The notes under the pieces were generated by a model, which searched no databases, had not been told where the DNA came from, and saw only the letters and a program-made list of their open reading frames with translations. Of a stretch of DNA of 64,000 nucleotides, positions 37,417 to 45,583 are shown piece after piece (positions within the stretch are counted from its first letter, which is position 1; every line of letters begins with the position of its first letter). Origin of the DNA: Bowmanella dokdonensis (GTDB lineage Bacteria > Pseudomonadota > Gammaproteobacteria > Enterobacterales > Alteromonadaceae). Location of the stretch: contig NZ_JAFKCV010000001.1 in NCBI RefSeq assembly GCF_017254865.1, positions 310,001 through 374,000 on the forward strand, given 5' to 3'. A program made the translations under genes and the position numbers.

Positions 37417-38088
37417 CTAGGGATCGTTACGGTATCCCGGCAGATAGATAGGTTCCTGATCATAGGCCTTACCCATCCAGTCGGCCACATGGGGGCGGGT
37501 CAGCAACCTGTCCATCCAGGCCCGCACCAGTGGCCAGCGTTCATCTGGCTGGTAGTGGGAACTGAACCTTATGACCGAGGGAACAAAAGCCATATCGGCC
37601 AGGGAGTAATCCCCAACCAGATAGTCACCCTCATTATCCTGCAGAGCATGCTGCCAGAGCGTGTAGATCTTCTCAATGGCGCCTTGTTCGTCAGTGGACA
37701 GGTTTTTTTTATCCCGATAGAAGCTGCTTTCAAAAGACAGGCAGGGACAAATCCGACCGAAGGTGGAGTGCTGCCAGGCCATAAAAGATCTGGCTTTGGC
37801 CCGCCGTTTGATGTCACCGGGTAGCAATACGCCGCCGCCCATTTCATTGGCATACTCCATAATTGCCAGAGAGTCGTAGATGACTGTGCCATCATCGACC
37901 AGCACAGGGACGGCGGCAGGAGGTGAAAACTCGCCGATCCGGGCAAGATTCTCCCAGCGTTGGGGGCGGCGGATATCCACCATTTGTTCACTGAAGTAGA
38001 TTCCCGCCTCTTTCAGGCTCAGCCAGGCACGAAAAGCCCAACTGGACGCATTGTAATTACCTACATACAGGGTTCTTGCCACGTGCAT
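37417..38088 (-). CDS. Glutathione S-transferase family protein
   Basis: A 223-residue GST from ATG 38088 (MHVARTLYVGNYNASSW); GAGG sits only two bases before it, so the GTG two codons later (38082) may be the true start. The thioredoxin-like half has SSWAFRAWLSLKEAG with the Ser likely contacting glutathione, AVPVLVDDGTVIYDSLAIMEYA (cis-Pro and the Asp-Ser pair), and the helical half has DYLVGDYSLADMAFVPSV. It is divergent from an Lrp-type regulator over 119 bases with a palindrome between, so it is the probable target. Confidence 0.88.
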   Translation of the reverse strand: MHVARTLYVGNYNASSWAFRAWLSLKEAGIYFSEQMVDIRRPQRWENLARIGEFSPPAAVPVLVDDGTVIYDSLAIMEYANEMGGGVLLPGDIKRRAKARSFMAWQHSTFGRICPCLSFESSFYRDKKNLSTDEQGAIEKIYTLWQHALQDNEGDYLVGDYSLADMAFVPSVIRFSSHYQPDERWPLVRAWMDRLLTRPHVADWMGKAYDQEPIYLPGYRNDP

Positions 38089-38149
38089 TCCTCTTTTACG
38101 ATGTTCGGCTGCTATTTTACGTCTGACCCTGTTAGTCTTCGCACTAATG

Positions 38150-38167
38150 TAGGCGTTTAAACGCCTA
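38150..38167. promoter_or_regulatory. 18-bp perfect palindrome between GST and Lrp genes
   Basis: TAGGCGTTTAAACGCCTA is fully self-complementary. It lies 40 bases before the Lrp start and 61 bases upstream of the GST start. Likely operator of the divergent regulator. Confidence 0.6.
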
Positions 38168-38207
38168 ATTACGGGCGTATTTAGTCTAATAATGGAAGGA
38201 GACGGGC

Positions 38208-38672
38208 GTGGATGCATTTGACCGGGCAATTCTGCAGCGACTGCAGGCCGATAGCCGGGTGGGCACTGAGCAACTGGGCGCGGAACTCGGTCTGTCAGCC
38301 TCGGCCTGTCAGCGTCGCATCCGTAAGCTCAGGGAACAGGGTATCATCCGCGGTGAGATAGCACTGCTGAACAGTGATAAGCTGCCCGGCCATTGCACGG
38401 TGATAGTGGATATCAACCTGGAGAAAGGCGGTGAACGGGTACTGGACGAATTGGTTATGAGCCTGCGATGCCATGGGCAGGTGCAGCAAATCTATTACAC
38501 GGCCGGCGAGACGGATCTGGTAGTAATAGTCGTGGCCAGAACCATGGCGGAATACGACGAATTGTCGAGAAGGCTGTTTATGGCCAACGACAATATCAGA
38601 AAGTTTACCTCCAAAGTGGTGATCAGGACCCATAAGGCCGGCCTGACTGTACCATTATATCGAGTTGAGTAA
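38208..38672 (+). CDS. Lrp/AsnC family transcriptional regulator
   Basis: A 154-residue regulator from GTG 38208 with AAGGAG seven bases ahead. N-terminal helix-turn-helix DAFDRAILQRLQADSRVGTEQLGAELGLSASACQRRIRKL, then the RAM ligand-binding domain (VEILVDINLE-like strand IVDINLEKGGERVLDELV, and YTAGETDLVVIVVARTMAEYDELSRRLF). Members sense amino acids or related small molecules. It likely controls itself and the divergent GST gene. Confidence 0.92.
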   Translation: MDAFDRAILQRLQADSRVGTEQLGAELGLSASACQRRIRKLREQGIIRGEIALLNSDKLPGHCTVIVDINLEKGGERVLDELVMSLRCHGQVQQIYYTAGETDLVVIVVARTMAEYDELSRRLFMANDNIRKFTSKVVIRTHKAGLTVPLYRVE

Positions 38673-38811
38673 CTTTTTTGTTTATGAAACATCCACTTAC
38701 TATTGGCTTGCCAGTTAATTTGTCACAGTTGGACGTTTGGCGTAGGTTGTCCATCCGACATGAAAGGGCCGGCATCAATATAGTCGTTAGTACCTCGCGA
38801 GGCAGAAAACC

Positions 38812-39711
38812 ATGCTGTTATACGCTTCCATTCTGATACTCTGGATTGTGCCCATGCTAATGGGTTTCTGGCATTGGCTCTCTGTACGCAAACGCTCCCT
38901 CCGGCAGGCTTCCAGGGCAGGATTGTGGAGATTAACCCTATGCTCCACCCTCTATTGTGTATTGGCATTCAATCTGACGTTCTTTATTCAGGAAGTTTTT
39001 CTGGTTCTTCCTAAGGCTTTGACACCGGGGCTGATACCCGTGATCTACCACAACAATCACAGTTGGAGTGGTGAGCATCCGCTCATGTATTTATTTCAAG
39101 GCACCGGTGCTCTGGCCACTTTTCTGCTGGGACTGGCGTGTCTTTGGCGGGTGAGAGGAAAACGGCCAGAATCGGCAAACGGCCAGCTTTTTATGTTGTG
39201 GATGGCCTTCAGTGGACTGTTCATGGCCCTGCCGCAGCTGGTAATTGGGGCCCTGAACCCCTACAACGATGTGGGCATGGCGATGGATTACTTCCAGCTT
39301 AGTCCCACCAGTAAACAGACTGTGGCCTTCCTGGCTTTATTAGCCATGCCGTTGTTTTCCCTGAGCCTGATCCGCCCGTTTATGGCCCTGGCAGGCACTC
39401 TTGATCCTGCCTGGCAGAATAAGCCGATGATGCTGATGTATTTTATCCTGACCCTGCCGGCTTTTCTGGCTATACCTCTGATCGTGGCGTACCGGGTCCC
39501 CCGTGAAATGGTGGAGGTACTGGCGCTACCTTTAATCGTGCTTCTTAGTGGACTAGTCTGGATGCAGTTCGCGGCGTATCGGTTCGATAATCAGCCCTTG
39601 CCCGTTGTGACCCGTCCGCCTTCATGGCGCGTTCCGCTGTTTGCTTCACTGGCACTGCTACTGGTGTTCCAAGTGCTGCTCAGACCTGGCATCGTCATAG
39701 CTTTTCATTAG
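38812..39711 (+). CDS. Eight-helix membrane protein, unknown function
   Basis: A 299-residue protein with about eight hydrophobic segments, from LLYASILILWIVPMLMGFW to VPLFASLALLLVFQVLL. Between helices are HNNHSWSGEHPLMYL, which has three His in a short stretch near the membrane, and small charged loops (RVRGKRPESANG). I do not recognise a family. No conserved partner is adjacent, and the gene has its own upstream spacer with a CCTCGCGAGG palindrome. Confidence 0.7.
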   Translation: MLLYASILILWIVPMLMGFWHWLSVRKRSLRQASRAGLWRLTLCSTLYCVLAFNLTFFIQEVFLVLPKALTPGLIPVIYHNNHSWSGEHPLMYLFQGTGALATFLLGLACLWRVRGKRPESANGQLFMLWMAFSGLFMALPQLVIGALNPYNDVGMAMDYFQLSPTSKQTVAFLALLAMPLFSLSLIRPFMALAGTLDPAWQNKPMMLMYFILTLPAFLAIPLIVAYRVPREMVEVLALPLIVLLSGLVWMQFAAYRFDNQPLPVVTRPPSWRVPLFASLALLLVFQVLLRPGIVIAFH

Positions 39712-39768
39712 AGCGCTTGTAGTCTTGTGGGGTAGTATTGTGGTTTTTTCCTGCTGGGAGTGATCATC

Positions 39769-40923
39769 ATGAGTCGATTTATTCTGTGCCTGCTGATGTT
39801 GAGTGGGGTGGTCACATCACTACAAGCCGATGACAACCGTCAGCGCAGCCGCGACCTGGGTATTGCACCTGGGGTTTTGCAACCCGGAAAACTCAATGCC
39901 ATTACCGATGTACCCGGCGTGCTGGTGGGGCAGTTCAGCCTGATTGAGGGGACGGATATCCGTACCGGGGTCACTGCGATTCTGCCCCACGGCGGCAATC
40001 TATATCAGCACAAGGTGCCTGCCGGACTCTACGTGGCCAACGGCTATGGCAAGCTGAGCGGTATTTCACAGATCCGGGAACTGGGTGAGCTCGAAACACC
40101 GATTCTGCTGACCAATACCCTGTCAGTGCCCCAGGCCATGGAGGCTGTTATCGGATGGACCCTTAAACAGCCCGGTAATGAGCAGGTGGTGTCGGTCAAT
40201 GCGGTGGTGGGGGAGACCAATGACAGCGGCCTGAATGATATCCGTAAGCGGGCTGTAAAGGCAGAGCATGCCCTCAAGGCCATTCTTTCTGCCCGAGCAG
40301 GCCCGGTTGAGGAAGGTGCGGTGGGTGCCGGTACCGGCACCATAGCCTTTGGCTGGAAAGGGGGCATCGGCACCGGCTCAAGGCTGCTGCCAGAAAAGCT
40401 TGGTGGCTTTACGGTGGGGGTGTTGGTGCAGTCTAACTATGGGGGGATTTTGCAGATGGATGGGTTGCCGGTGGGCAAAACCCTGGGGCAGTATTATCTC
40501 AAAGGCGCACTGGACTCTGATAAGGCAGACGGCTCAATTATGATCGTAGTGGCCACCGATGCGCCCTTGTCCGACCGAAACCTGACCCGGCTGGCCAAAA
40601 GAGCGGTGGCTGGGCTTGCCCGTACCGGCTCCTCTTTTACCAATGGCTCGGGGGATTATGTGATTAGCTTTTCCACGGCCGAGTCGGTGCGCCGCACACC
40701 TGAGCGTCGCAGTGAGGTCAGTACCATCGCTGAGCTGCCCAACGGCCTGATGTCGCCCTTGTTTCAGGCGGCCATCGAAGCCACCGAAGAAGCCATCTAC
40801 AACTCCATGCTGATGGCCACCGATACCCGGGGAGTGCGAAGCGCTACCGGCCAGGCCAGCCAGGTTAAGGCCCTGCCGCTGGAAGCGGTTAAGCAGATGG
40901 CAGAGCAACCCGTAAGCTATTGA
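39769..40923 (+). CDS. P1 family self-processing peptidase (DmpA-like)
   Basis: A 384-residue protein from ATG 39769 with GGGAG eight bases upstream and a signal peptide ending at LQA. Body: RSRDLGIAPGVLQPGKLNAITDVPGVLVG is the family opening; GVLVQSNYGGILQM and ADGSIMIVVATDAPL form the processing region in which cleavage before Ser frees the nucleophile, giving two chains. P1 peptidases release D- or beta-amino acids or act as aminopeptidases. Periplasmic by signal. Its end overlaps the convergent gene's end by seven bases. Confidence 0.88.
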   Translation: MSRFILCLLMLSGVVTSLQADDNRQRSRDLGIAPGVLQPGKLNAITDVPGVLVGQFSLIEGTDIRTGVTAILPHGGNLYQHKVPAGLYVANGYGKLSGISQIRELGELETPILLTNTLSVPQAMEAVIGWTLKQPGNEQVVSVNAVVGETNDSGLNDIRKRAVKAEHALKAILSARAGPVEEGAVGAGTGTIAFGWKGGIGTGSRLLPEKLGGFTVGVLVQSNYGGILQMDGLPVGKTLGQYYLKGALDSDKADGSIMIVVATDAPLSDRNLTRLAKRAVAGLARTGSSFTNGSGDYVISFSTAESVRRTPERRSEVSTIAELPNGLMSPLFQAAIEATEEAIYNSMLMATDTRGVRSATGQASQVKALPLEAVKQMAEQPVSY

Positions 40924-41384
40924 ACCAGGCCCTCCGGCAGGTCCCAACTGGTCACCCAGGTGTCTCCCTGCCAGTTTTGTACGGTCAGCCACATCTTGTC
41001 ATCGGCTGTCAGAGTGGGCTTGGCGATAGCATGTACATGCTGACCGTGGCGAGTGCCGTGCAATGTGCCCCCCTCGCCCTGCTGAAGCTCTGCAAGGGGC
41101 AGGGCCTGCTCGCCGATATTCAGGTAGGCCTGGCGGATGGAACTGACTTCACCCTTGCTGAACGTCAGCAGAAAATCCTTCACGTACATATCGTGGTGAA
41201 AATACGGCCCGTCCTTGTTAAAAGGCATGGGAGTCAGCTCGTAGTCACCCAGTTGTTTGGTCTGCCAGGCTGCCGGAAACTGCGGATTCAGAGACTGATA
41301 TAAAAACCACACCGGCAGGATCAGCACCAGCGCATTGAGTTTGAACTTATTCCGTTGCCACCAGGTATCTTGCCGTCGTGCCAT
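40917..41384 (-). CDS. Membrane-anchored protein of unknown function, PepSY operon partner
   Basis: A 155-residue protein from ATG 41384, two bases after the PepSY gene stop, so clearly in its operon. An N-terminal anchor KLNALVLILPVWFLYQSL is followed by a soluble, mostly beta domain with FHHDMYVKDFLLTF and RHGQHVHAIAKP (His-rich, possibly metal-facing). No family recognised. Pairing with an iron-type PepSY protein suggests a part in metal or electron handling in the periplasm, by context only. Confidence 0.7.
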   Translation of the reverse strand: MARRQDTWWQRNKFKLNALVLILPVWFLYQSLNPQFPAAWQTKQLGDYELTPMPFNKDGPYFHHDMYVKDFLLTFSKGEVSSIRQAYLNIGEQALPLAELQQGEGGTLHGTRHGQHVHAIAKPTLTADDKMWLTVQNWQGDTWVTSWDLPEGLVQ

Positions 41385-41386
41385 GA

Positions 41387-42538
41387 TTAACCTTCCTGTA
41401 CTGTCTGTCCGACAGGCGCGGGTGTCTGTCTCGCGGCCTTCACCGTGCGACTGCCCCAGATTAAAAAGCCGGTCACCGACATGCCGCTGATAATCAAACC
41501 AAACACAAACCAGATAGCCTTGGTCCACAGTCCGCCCAGTGTGCCGTAATGTAAGGGATCGGCAATATGGGCCAGGGTCTGCAGGATATCCATCTTATCG
41601 GGATTGAGGTCGCCGACCACTTCCTTATTCCAGGGATTGATGGCAAGGAAATAAGACATCTCATCGTAAAACGCATGATCGCCGCCACCATATAGTTTAA
41701 ATGTGTCGCGGGGATGTTCCGGCATCATCAGGTAGCTGGGGGAAAACTCCGGATAACGCTGTTTGGCAATGGCCATGGCGCCATTCAGATCCAACGGCGG
41801 CTGCGGCGGCTGTGCAATATCGGCAGGCAACTGACTGATTTGCGCCAAGGGGGGATGCGGCTCAATATCATAATCCACATGCCAGAGGATGGCCTGTATC
41901 AGATACCAGAGGCCGGTCAGACCCATAACCAGTAAAAACCAGATGGACCAGACCCCGGACAGTTTATGCAAATCGGTGAGGAAGGTCTTCTTGCCCTGGC
42001 TCATGCGCAATTTGGGCTGGGTAAAAGCACGCCAGAAGCCTTTATACACTATCATTCCGGTGATCACCGCGCCCAGGGTGACAAAGGCCGTCAGGCTGAC
42101 CAGGTAGTAGCCAATACTGTAACTGCCGTGCCAGGGAAACAACAGCCAGCCGTGCAAGGATCGCATAAAGTTGATAAAGGTGATGCCCTGGTTCACTTCC
42201 TGGATCTCACCGCTGTATTGGTTCACGTAGGCAATGGCGACGGGCTTGTCGTGATCGGTAAAGAGCACCCCATTCACCAGATAGGGCTCAAAGCTGACCA
42301 CGTTGGTCACATCGGCGGTCGGGTAGGCCTGTTTGACGATTTGCACCAGTTCGGCGGCCGGTTTGGCAGGCAGATCAGCCGGATTGGCGGCGCGGGCATT
42401 AGGATTGGTCAGCCAGGTGAGCTCATGACTGATAACCGAAATGGTGCCGGTAATGCAGATAAAGCAGAACAACGCCCACACCGGCAGCGACAGCCAGCCG
42501 TGCAGTTTGAACCAGAATCTGTTGTTAATCTTTAGCAT
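41387..42538 (-). CDS. PepSY-associated transmembrane protein (iron-uptake type)
   Basis: A 383-residue inner-membrane protein beginning NRFWFKLHGWLSLPVWALFCFICITGTI with the WHG/HGW motif, further helices GYYLVSLTAFVTLGAVITGMIVYKGFWRAF, LSGVWSIWFLLVMGLTGLWYLIQAIL, and a last helix near the C-terminus, with periplasmic PepSY-like domains between. Conserved His in helices suggest haem or metal binding, as in reductases proposed to act on ferric siderophores. A weak Fur-box match lies upstream. Confidence 0.85.
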   Translation of the reverse strand: MLKINNRFWFKLHGWLSLPVWALFCFICITGTISVISHELTWLTNPNARAANPADLPAKPAAELVQIVKQAYPTADVTNVVSFEPYLVNGVLFTDHDKPVAIAYVNQYSGEIQEVNQGITFINFMRSLHGWLLFPWHGSYSIGYYLVSLTAFVTLGAVITGMIVYKGFWRAFTQPKLRMSQGKKTFLTDLHKLSGVWSIWFLLVMGLTGLWYLIQAILWHVDYDIEPHPPLAQISQLPADIAQPPQPPLDLNGAMAIAKQRYPEFSPSYLMMPEHPRDTFKLYGGGDHAFYDEMSYFLAINPWNKEVVGDLNPDKMDILQTLAHIADPLHYGTLGGLWTKAIWFVFGLIISGMSVTGFLIWGSRTVKAARQTPAPVGQTVQEG

Positions 42539-42610
42539 GCGTTAAACCGTTCACTTTGAACAACCAAGTCCTGTAAAAGAAATCTGGCAGAATATGGGGA
42601 TGCTATATAA

Positions 42611-42629
42611 AACAATAATAATTCGCAAT
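42611..42629. promoter_or_regulatory. Weak Fur box upstream of the PepSY operon
   Basis: AACAATAATAATTCGCAAT matches the Fur consensus at 13 of 18 positions, 73 bases before the start. Plausible because relatives are iron-regulated, but weak. Confidence 0.4.
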
Positions 42630-42702
42630 AGCAATAGTTTAAAGTGTCGAGCCATAGACTACTAAGTGGATAAGATATTCGGTAGCGAAGCATGCAGAAG
42701 CG

Positions 42703-42737
42703 AAAGGCCACCCGGATGTTACATCCGGGTGGCCTTT
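42703..42737. terminator. Strong hairpin terminator after the large lipoprotein gene
   Basis: A perfect 17-bp inverted repeat, 42703-42719 against 42721-42737 (core GGCCACCCGGATG / CATCCGGGTGGCC), with AAA at one side and TTT at the other. It lies 42 bases past the lipoprotein stop on the minus strand. It could act in both directions. Confidence 0.75.
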
Positions 42738-42778
42738 ATCTAGTAAATGTCTGGCAAAGCGCAGGGCTCAGAGTGCCT

Positions 42779-45070
42779 TTACAGTATTACGCCTGAAAAG
42801 CTTGAAGAGCCGGCACATTTATTTACACCATCTTCACTGGTCCAATTCCAGCTAGAACCGCCGGTGACTTCACCATGGTAGTTGACGCTGATGGAATATG
42901 ACTCAGTGGTGATTCCCTCATCTTCCTCAAAGGTGCGGGTACCGCTGGTGCTGATCGACGAACCCCCAGCCGTGAAGGTTGCCTTGTGATCGCCCAGCAT
43001 CAGGCTGTATTCCTTGTAATTCACTTTGGTCAGCGAATAGGTCAGGGTGTAGGGATCTCTGGCACAGCCTTCTTCTGAGGAGGATTCAACCGTTTCCACT
43101 TGATAGGCGCCGGCATAATTGAGCACCGACTTGACCGTGAAACTGCGATCGAAGTCCGCCAATCCCTGTTGACCGAATATCAGTGAAGCGGTGCTCTCGT
43201 TCTTGGCCTGCAATTTGTAAGTGAGGCTGTAACTGGCTGACTGCCCGGTGTCCAGTACCGGACTATTGGCATTGCTCAGCACAAACTCATTGTTGGCATT
43301 AACGGCCTTGTCTACCTTGATTGCCCGTTCGCCCTTATTCAGGACCAGGAATGTCCCATTGGTCTCCTGTTGACCGGGCTTGATCTCCATGATGGCCTCA
43401 AGGCTGGGGGTGTCGTTGCCCAGCTCCTGACCATCCCATATAAAGACCAGGTCTGGCACATTGTCGTCATACAGCTTGCCGAGCACGGGAATGTCAACGC
43501 TGCCGTCGGCATTCTTCACCCGGAAACTGAAATCCTGATAGCCTTCAGCGGGGATTTTTGTCTCATCCACGAATTGGAAGGTCAGATTGAATTCTGTCGC
43601 GCTGCGGGTGCTAATCTGGTGACTGATATTGGTGCCCACGAAGTTGCTGATAAACAAAGTGGAAGCCTCTTCCATTTCGGTTTTTTCAGCATCGATCAGC
43701 ACCCTATCCAGAATGGACTGAGCTGTTTCCCGGACCAATTCGATAGTGGAGTTGACGAGTGCAGCAAGGCCGCCAAAAAGGGAGTTGTGGGCGTCTACGG
43801 CGGACTCGTCCTCGACGTTGTAATCGGACTCAACCGAAAATACGCGGGTTTTGCCGCTGCTGAAGGTCAGGTTTACTTCGTCGACGCTGGCGATACCGGC
43901 GTCCTGTCCCTTGGCGTCACTGACATCAATGCCGATAATTTTAGAAGCCACACGCACCACGCAATTTTCCAGTGTTTCGTTCCTGGCCTCATCCAGATTG
44001 CCGATGGCGGCAATGGTAACGGCGGTGCCCAGCAGGATTACCGGGACGTTCACCGGGAATACTCCGGCGGCGATAATATAGGCTCCCATGATTGTCGCCA
44101 GGCGGGGCCCTGCATCGGACAAGAGCACCAGTGCCGCATTACACTGAGTATCGCTTGCGCCCATCCCGGCCATGGCCAGTTGCATAACCGACGAGGCCTT
44201 GTTAGCCGGTGTCCTGCCCAGCAGGTCAGCCCCTGCGGCCTCTTCTGACTGGTTGAAATACAGCATGTTTGCCAGCAAAGCGAGCTGGTCAGCCGGCAGG
44301 TCGAGAATGCTCTGCTTGTCGCTGATCAGTTGCTGCAAGGCGCCGGGGGCGAGATCCGGCAGATTGGCCTGCCAGAATGCCACCAGGCTGTCTATTTCGC
44401 TGTCCAGATAATTGCGTACATCACTGATAGGGGCGCCGGGCAGCAGATCTGAGGTAAAACTCAGCTGACGATTGTTTACACTGACCTGAAATTCCTGTTG
44501 TCCCTCGGCGACTACCGGCACGATAAAAAAGATGTTGTTGTCAACGACCGTGGCCATCACGTTACTGTCGCCGGTAATAAAGCTCAGGCTGGATGGGTCG
44601 AGTGCGGGACCGGAGTATTGAAGAACCGCTATCTGGCCAGGTGTCAGGTTGCCGGCTGTCAGCAATGACACGCTGACGGGATTGACAGTGATATTAACGG
44701 ACTGGGCCCGGCTGTTGCCGGCGGCGTCGGTAGCGGTGGCCGTACAGGTCACAGTGATTTGTGTATCGGTGTCGGGCAGTGTCAGCTCTGTATCACTCAG
44801 GGTGCCGTCAGTGCAGCTTAAGGCCACATTGACCTGCCCGCTGTTATCCGAGGCAGCGACACTCAGTGACACGGTATCCTGAGCCCAGTAACTTCCTGCC
44901 GTTGTGGCTATCGTCACGACCGGTGAGGTGGTATCTGTGTCGGTAGGCGGTGGCGTGCCCTCATCGCCCCCTCCGCCTCCGCAGGAAATTAAGGTAGTAA
45001 GCAATAATGCGGACAGGATCTTCCTGGTCCTGTGCCGGCTAACATTATGACCTTCTGATGGATAGTACAT
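42779..45070 (-). CDS. Large lipoprotein with N-terminal Ig-like domain, unknown function
   Basis: A 763-residue protein from ATG 45070, which has GGAG seven bases ahead; a longer frame to 45133 is less likely. Signal with lipobox LLTTLISC followed by a Gly run and an acidic-Thr linker. Residues about 50-130 form an HYR/Ig-like domain (TSPVVTIATTAGSYWAQD, CTATATDAAGNSRAQS). The rest is unrecognised, with a helical middle (about 220-420), a short very hydrophobic segment (AYIIAAGVFPVNVPVILLG) and a beta-rich C-terminus with Cys residues. Probably outer-membrane or surface. Divergent from the LuxR-type regulator, sharing its operator region. Confidence 0.7.
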   Translation of the reverse strand: MYYPSEGHNVSRHRTRKILSALLLTTLISCGGGGGDEGTPPPTDTDTTSPVVTIATTAGSYWAQDTVSLSVAASDNSGQVNVALSCTDGTLSDTELTLPDTDTQITVTCTATATDAAGNSRAQSVNITVNPVSVSLLTAGNLTPGQIAVLQYSGPALDPSSLSFITGDSNVMATVVDNNIFFIVPVVAEGQQEFQVSVNNRQLSFTSDLLPGAPISDVRNYLDSEIDSLVAFWQANLPDLAPGALQQLISDKQSILDLPADQLALLANMLYFNQSEEAAGADLLGRTPANKASSVMQLAMAGMGASDTQCNAALVLLSDAGPRLATIMGAYIIAAGVFPVNVPVILLGTAVTIAAIGNLDEARNETLENCVVRVASKIIGIDVSDAKGQDAGIASVDEVNLTFSSGKTRVFSVESDYNVEDESAVDAHNSLFGGLAALVNSTIELVRETAQSILDRVLIDAEKTEMEEASTLFISNFVGTNISHQISTRSATEFNLTFQFVDETKIPAEGYQDFSFRVKNADGSVDIPVLGKLYDDNVPDLVFIWDGQELGNDTPSLEAIMEIKPGQQETNGTFLVLNKGERAIKVDKAVNANNEFVLSNANSPVLDTGQSASYSLTYKLQAKNESTASLIFGQQGLADFDRSFTVKSVLNYAGAYQVETVESSSEEGCARDPYTLTYSLTKVNYKEYSLMLGDHKATFTAGGSSISTSGTRTFEEDEGITTESYSISVNYHGEVTGGSSWNWTSEDGVNKCAGSSSFSGVIL

Positions 45071-45368
45071 CTGTTTCTCCAGATAATTATTGGTAATAAC
45101 ACCATCGGCTAAGCGATATATTTCAACTTTCACCGGGAACTCTGTAATTCACCTACCCTGGGGCCCATCCTCCTAGGGTGGGCGCAATCCCTGGTGTAAT
45201 CCCCACCAGAGCATTGCTCAGGTAGCCGGCCGCACTTTCGTGCAATGCTTCCTGGCATAGAGACAACTTATCGCCACTCAAAGATCGCGCCACTTTAAAA
45301 TAATCATAATAAACAATTGGTTATGATGTTTTTAAGAGGCGATTTCGAGAGGTTGTCAAAGTATTCGA

Positions 45369-45386
45369 CTCACCTGTTCAGGTGAG
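45369..45386. promoter_or_regulatory. LuxR-type palindrome, copy 1
   Basis: CTCACCTGTTCAGGTGAG, an 18-bp site of the form CTCACC-N6-GGTGAG with 8-bp arms CTCACCTG/CAGGTGAG. Same form as the site 101 bp downstream. Confidence 0.6.
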
Positions 45387-45469
45387 AAGAAAAGCCGGGG
45401 GCTTGCTCAGCAAGGAGTTGTTGCTGTGGGCTCCATCAGTACAGGGGCTGACCATGTAAAAATTCCAGT

Positions 45470-45487
45470 CTCACCTGAACGGGTGAG
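45470..45487. promoter_or_regulatory. LuxR-type palindrome, copy 2
   Basis: CTCACCTGAACGGGTGAG, again CTCACC-N6-GGTGAG. It ends 28 bases before a TTGACA (45516-45521) that may be the -35 box of the regulator gene, a fitting place for an activator. Confidence 0.6.
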
Positions 45488-45531
45488 ATTTTGTGGGTCG
45501 TAACGCACAATCCAATTGACAAATCTGGCGC

Positions 45532-45564
45532 TTGGATTAGCGTATGGCCCCAGCCCTAATCCAA
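45532..45564 (+). promoter_or_regulatory. 5' leader hairpin of the LuxR-type gene
   Basis: TTGGATTAG (45532-45540) pairs perfectly with CTAATCCAA (45556-45564), loop 15 bases, ending 19 bases before the ATG. Could limit translation or be part of the promoter region. Confidence 0.4.
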
Positions 45565-45583
45565 TGTTGCAGTTTGGTATAGT

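Noticed and set aside
43370-44248. 292-aa plus-strand frame
   Set aside because: Opposite the large lipoprotein, which has a lipobox, a good ribosome site and an Ig-like domain; no recognisable content in the plus frame.
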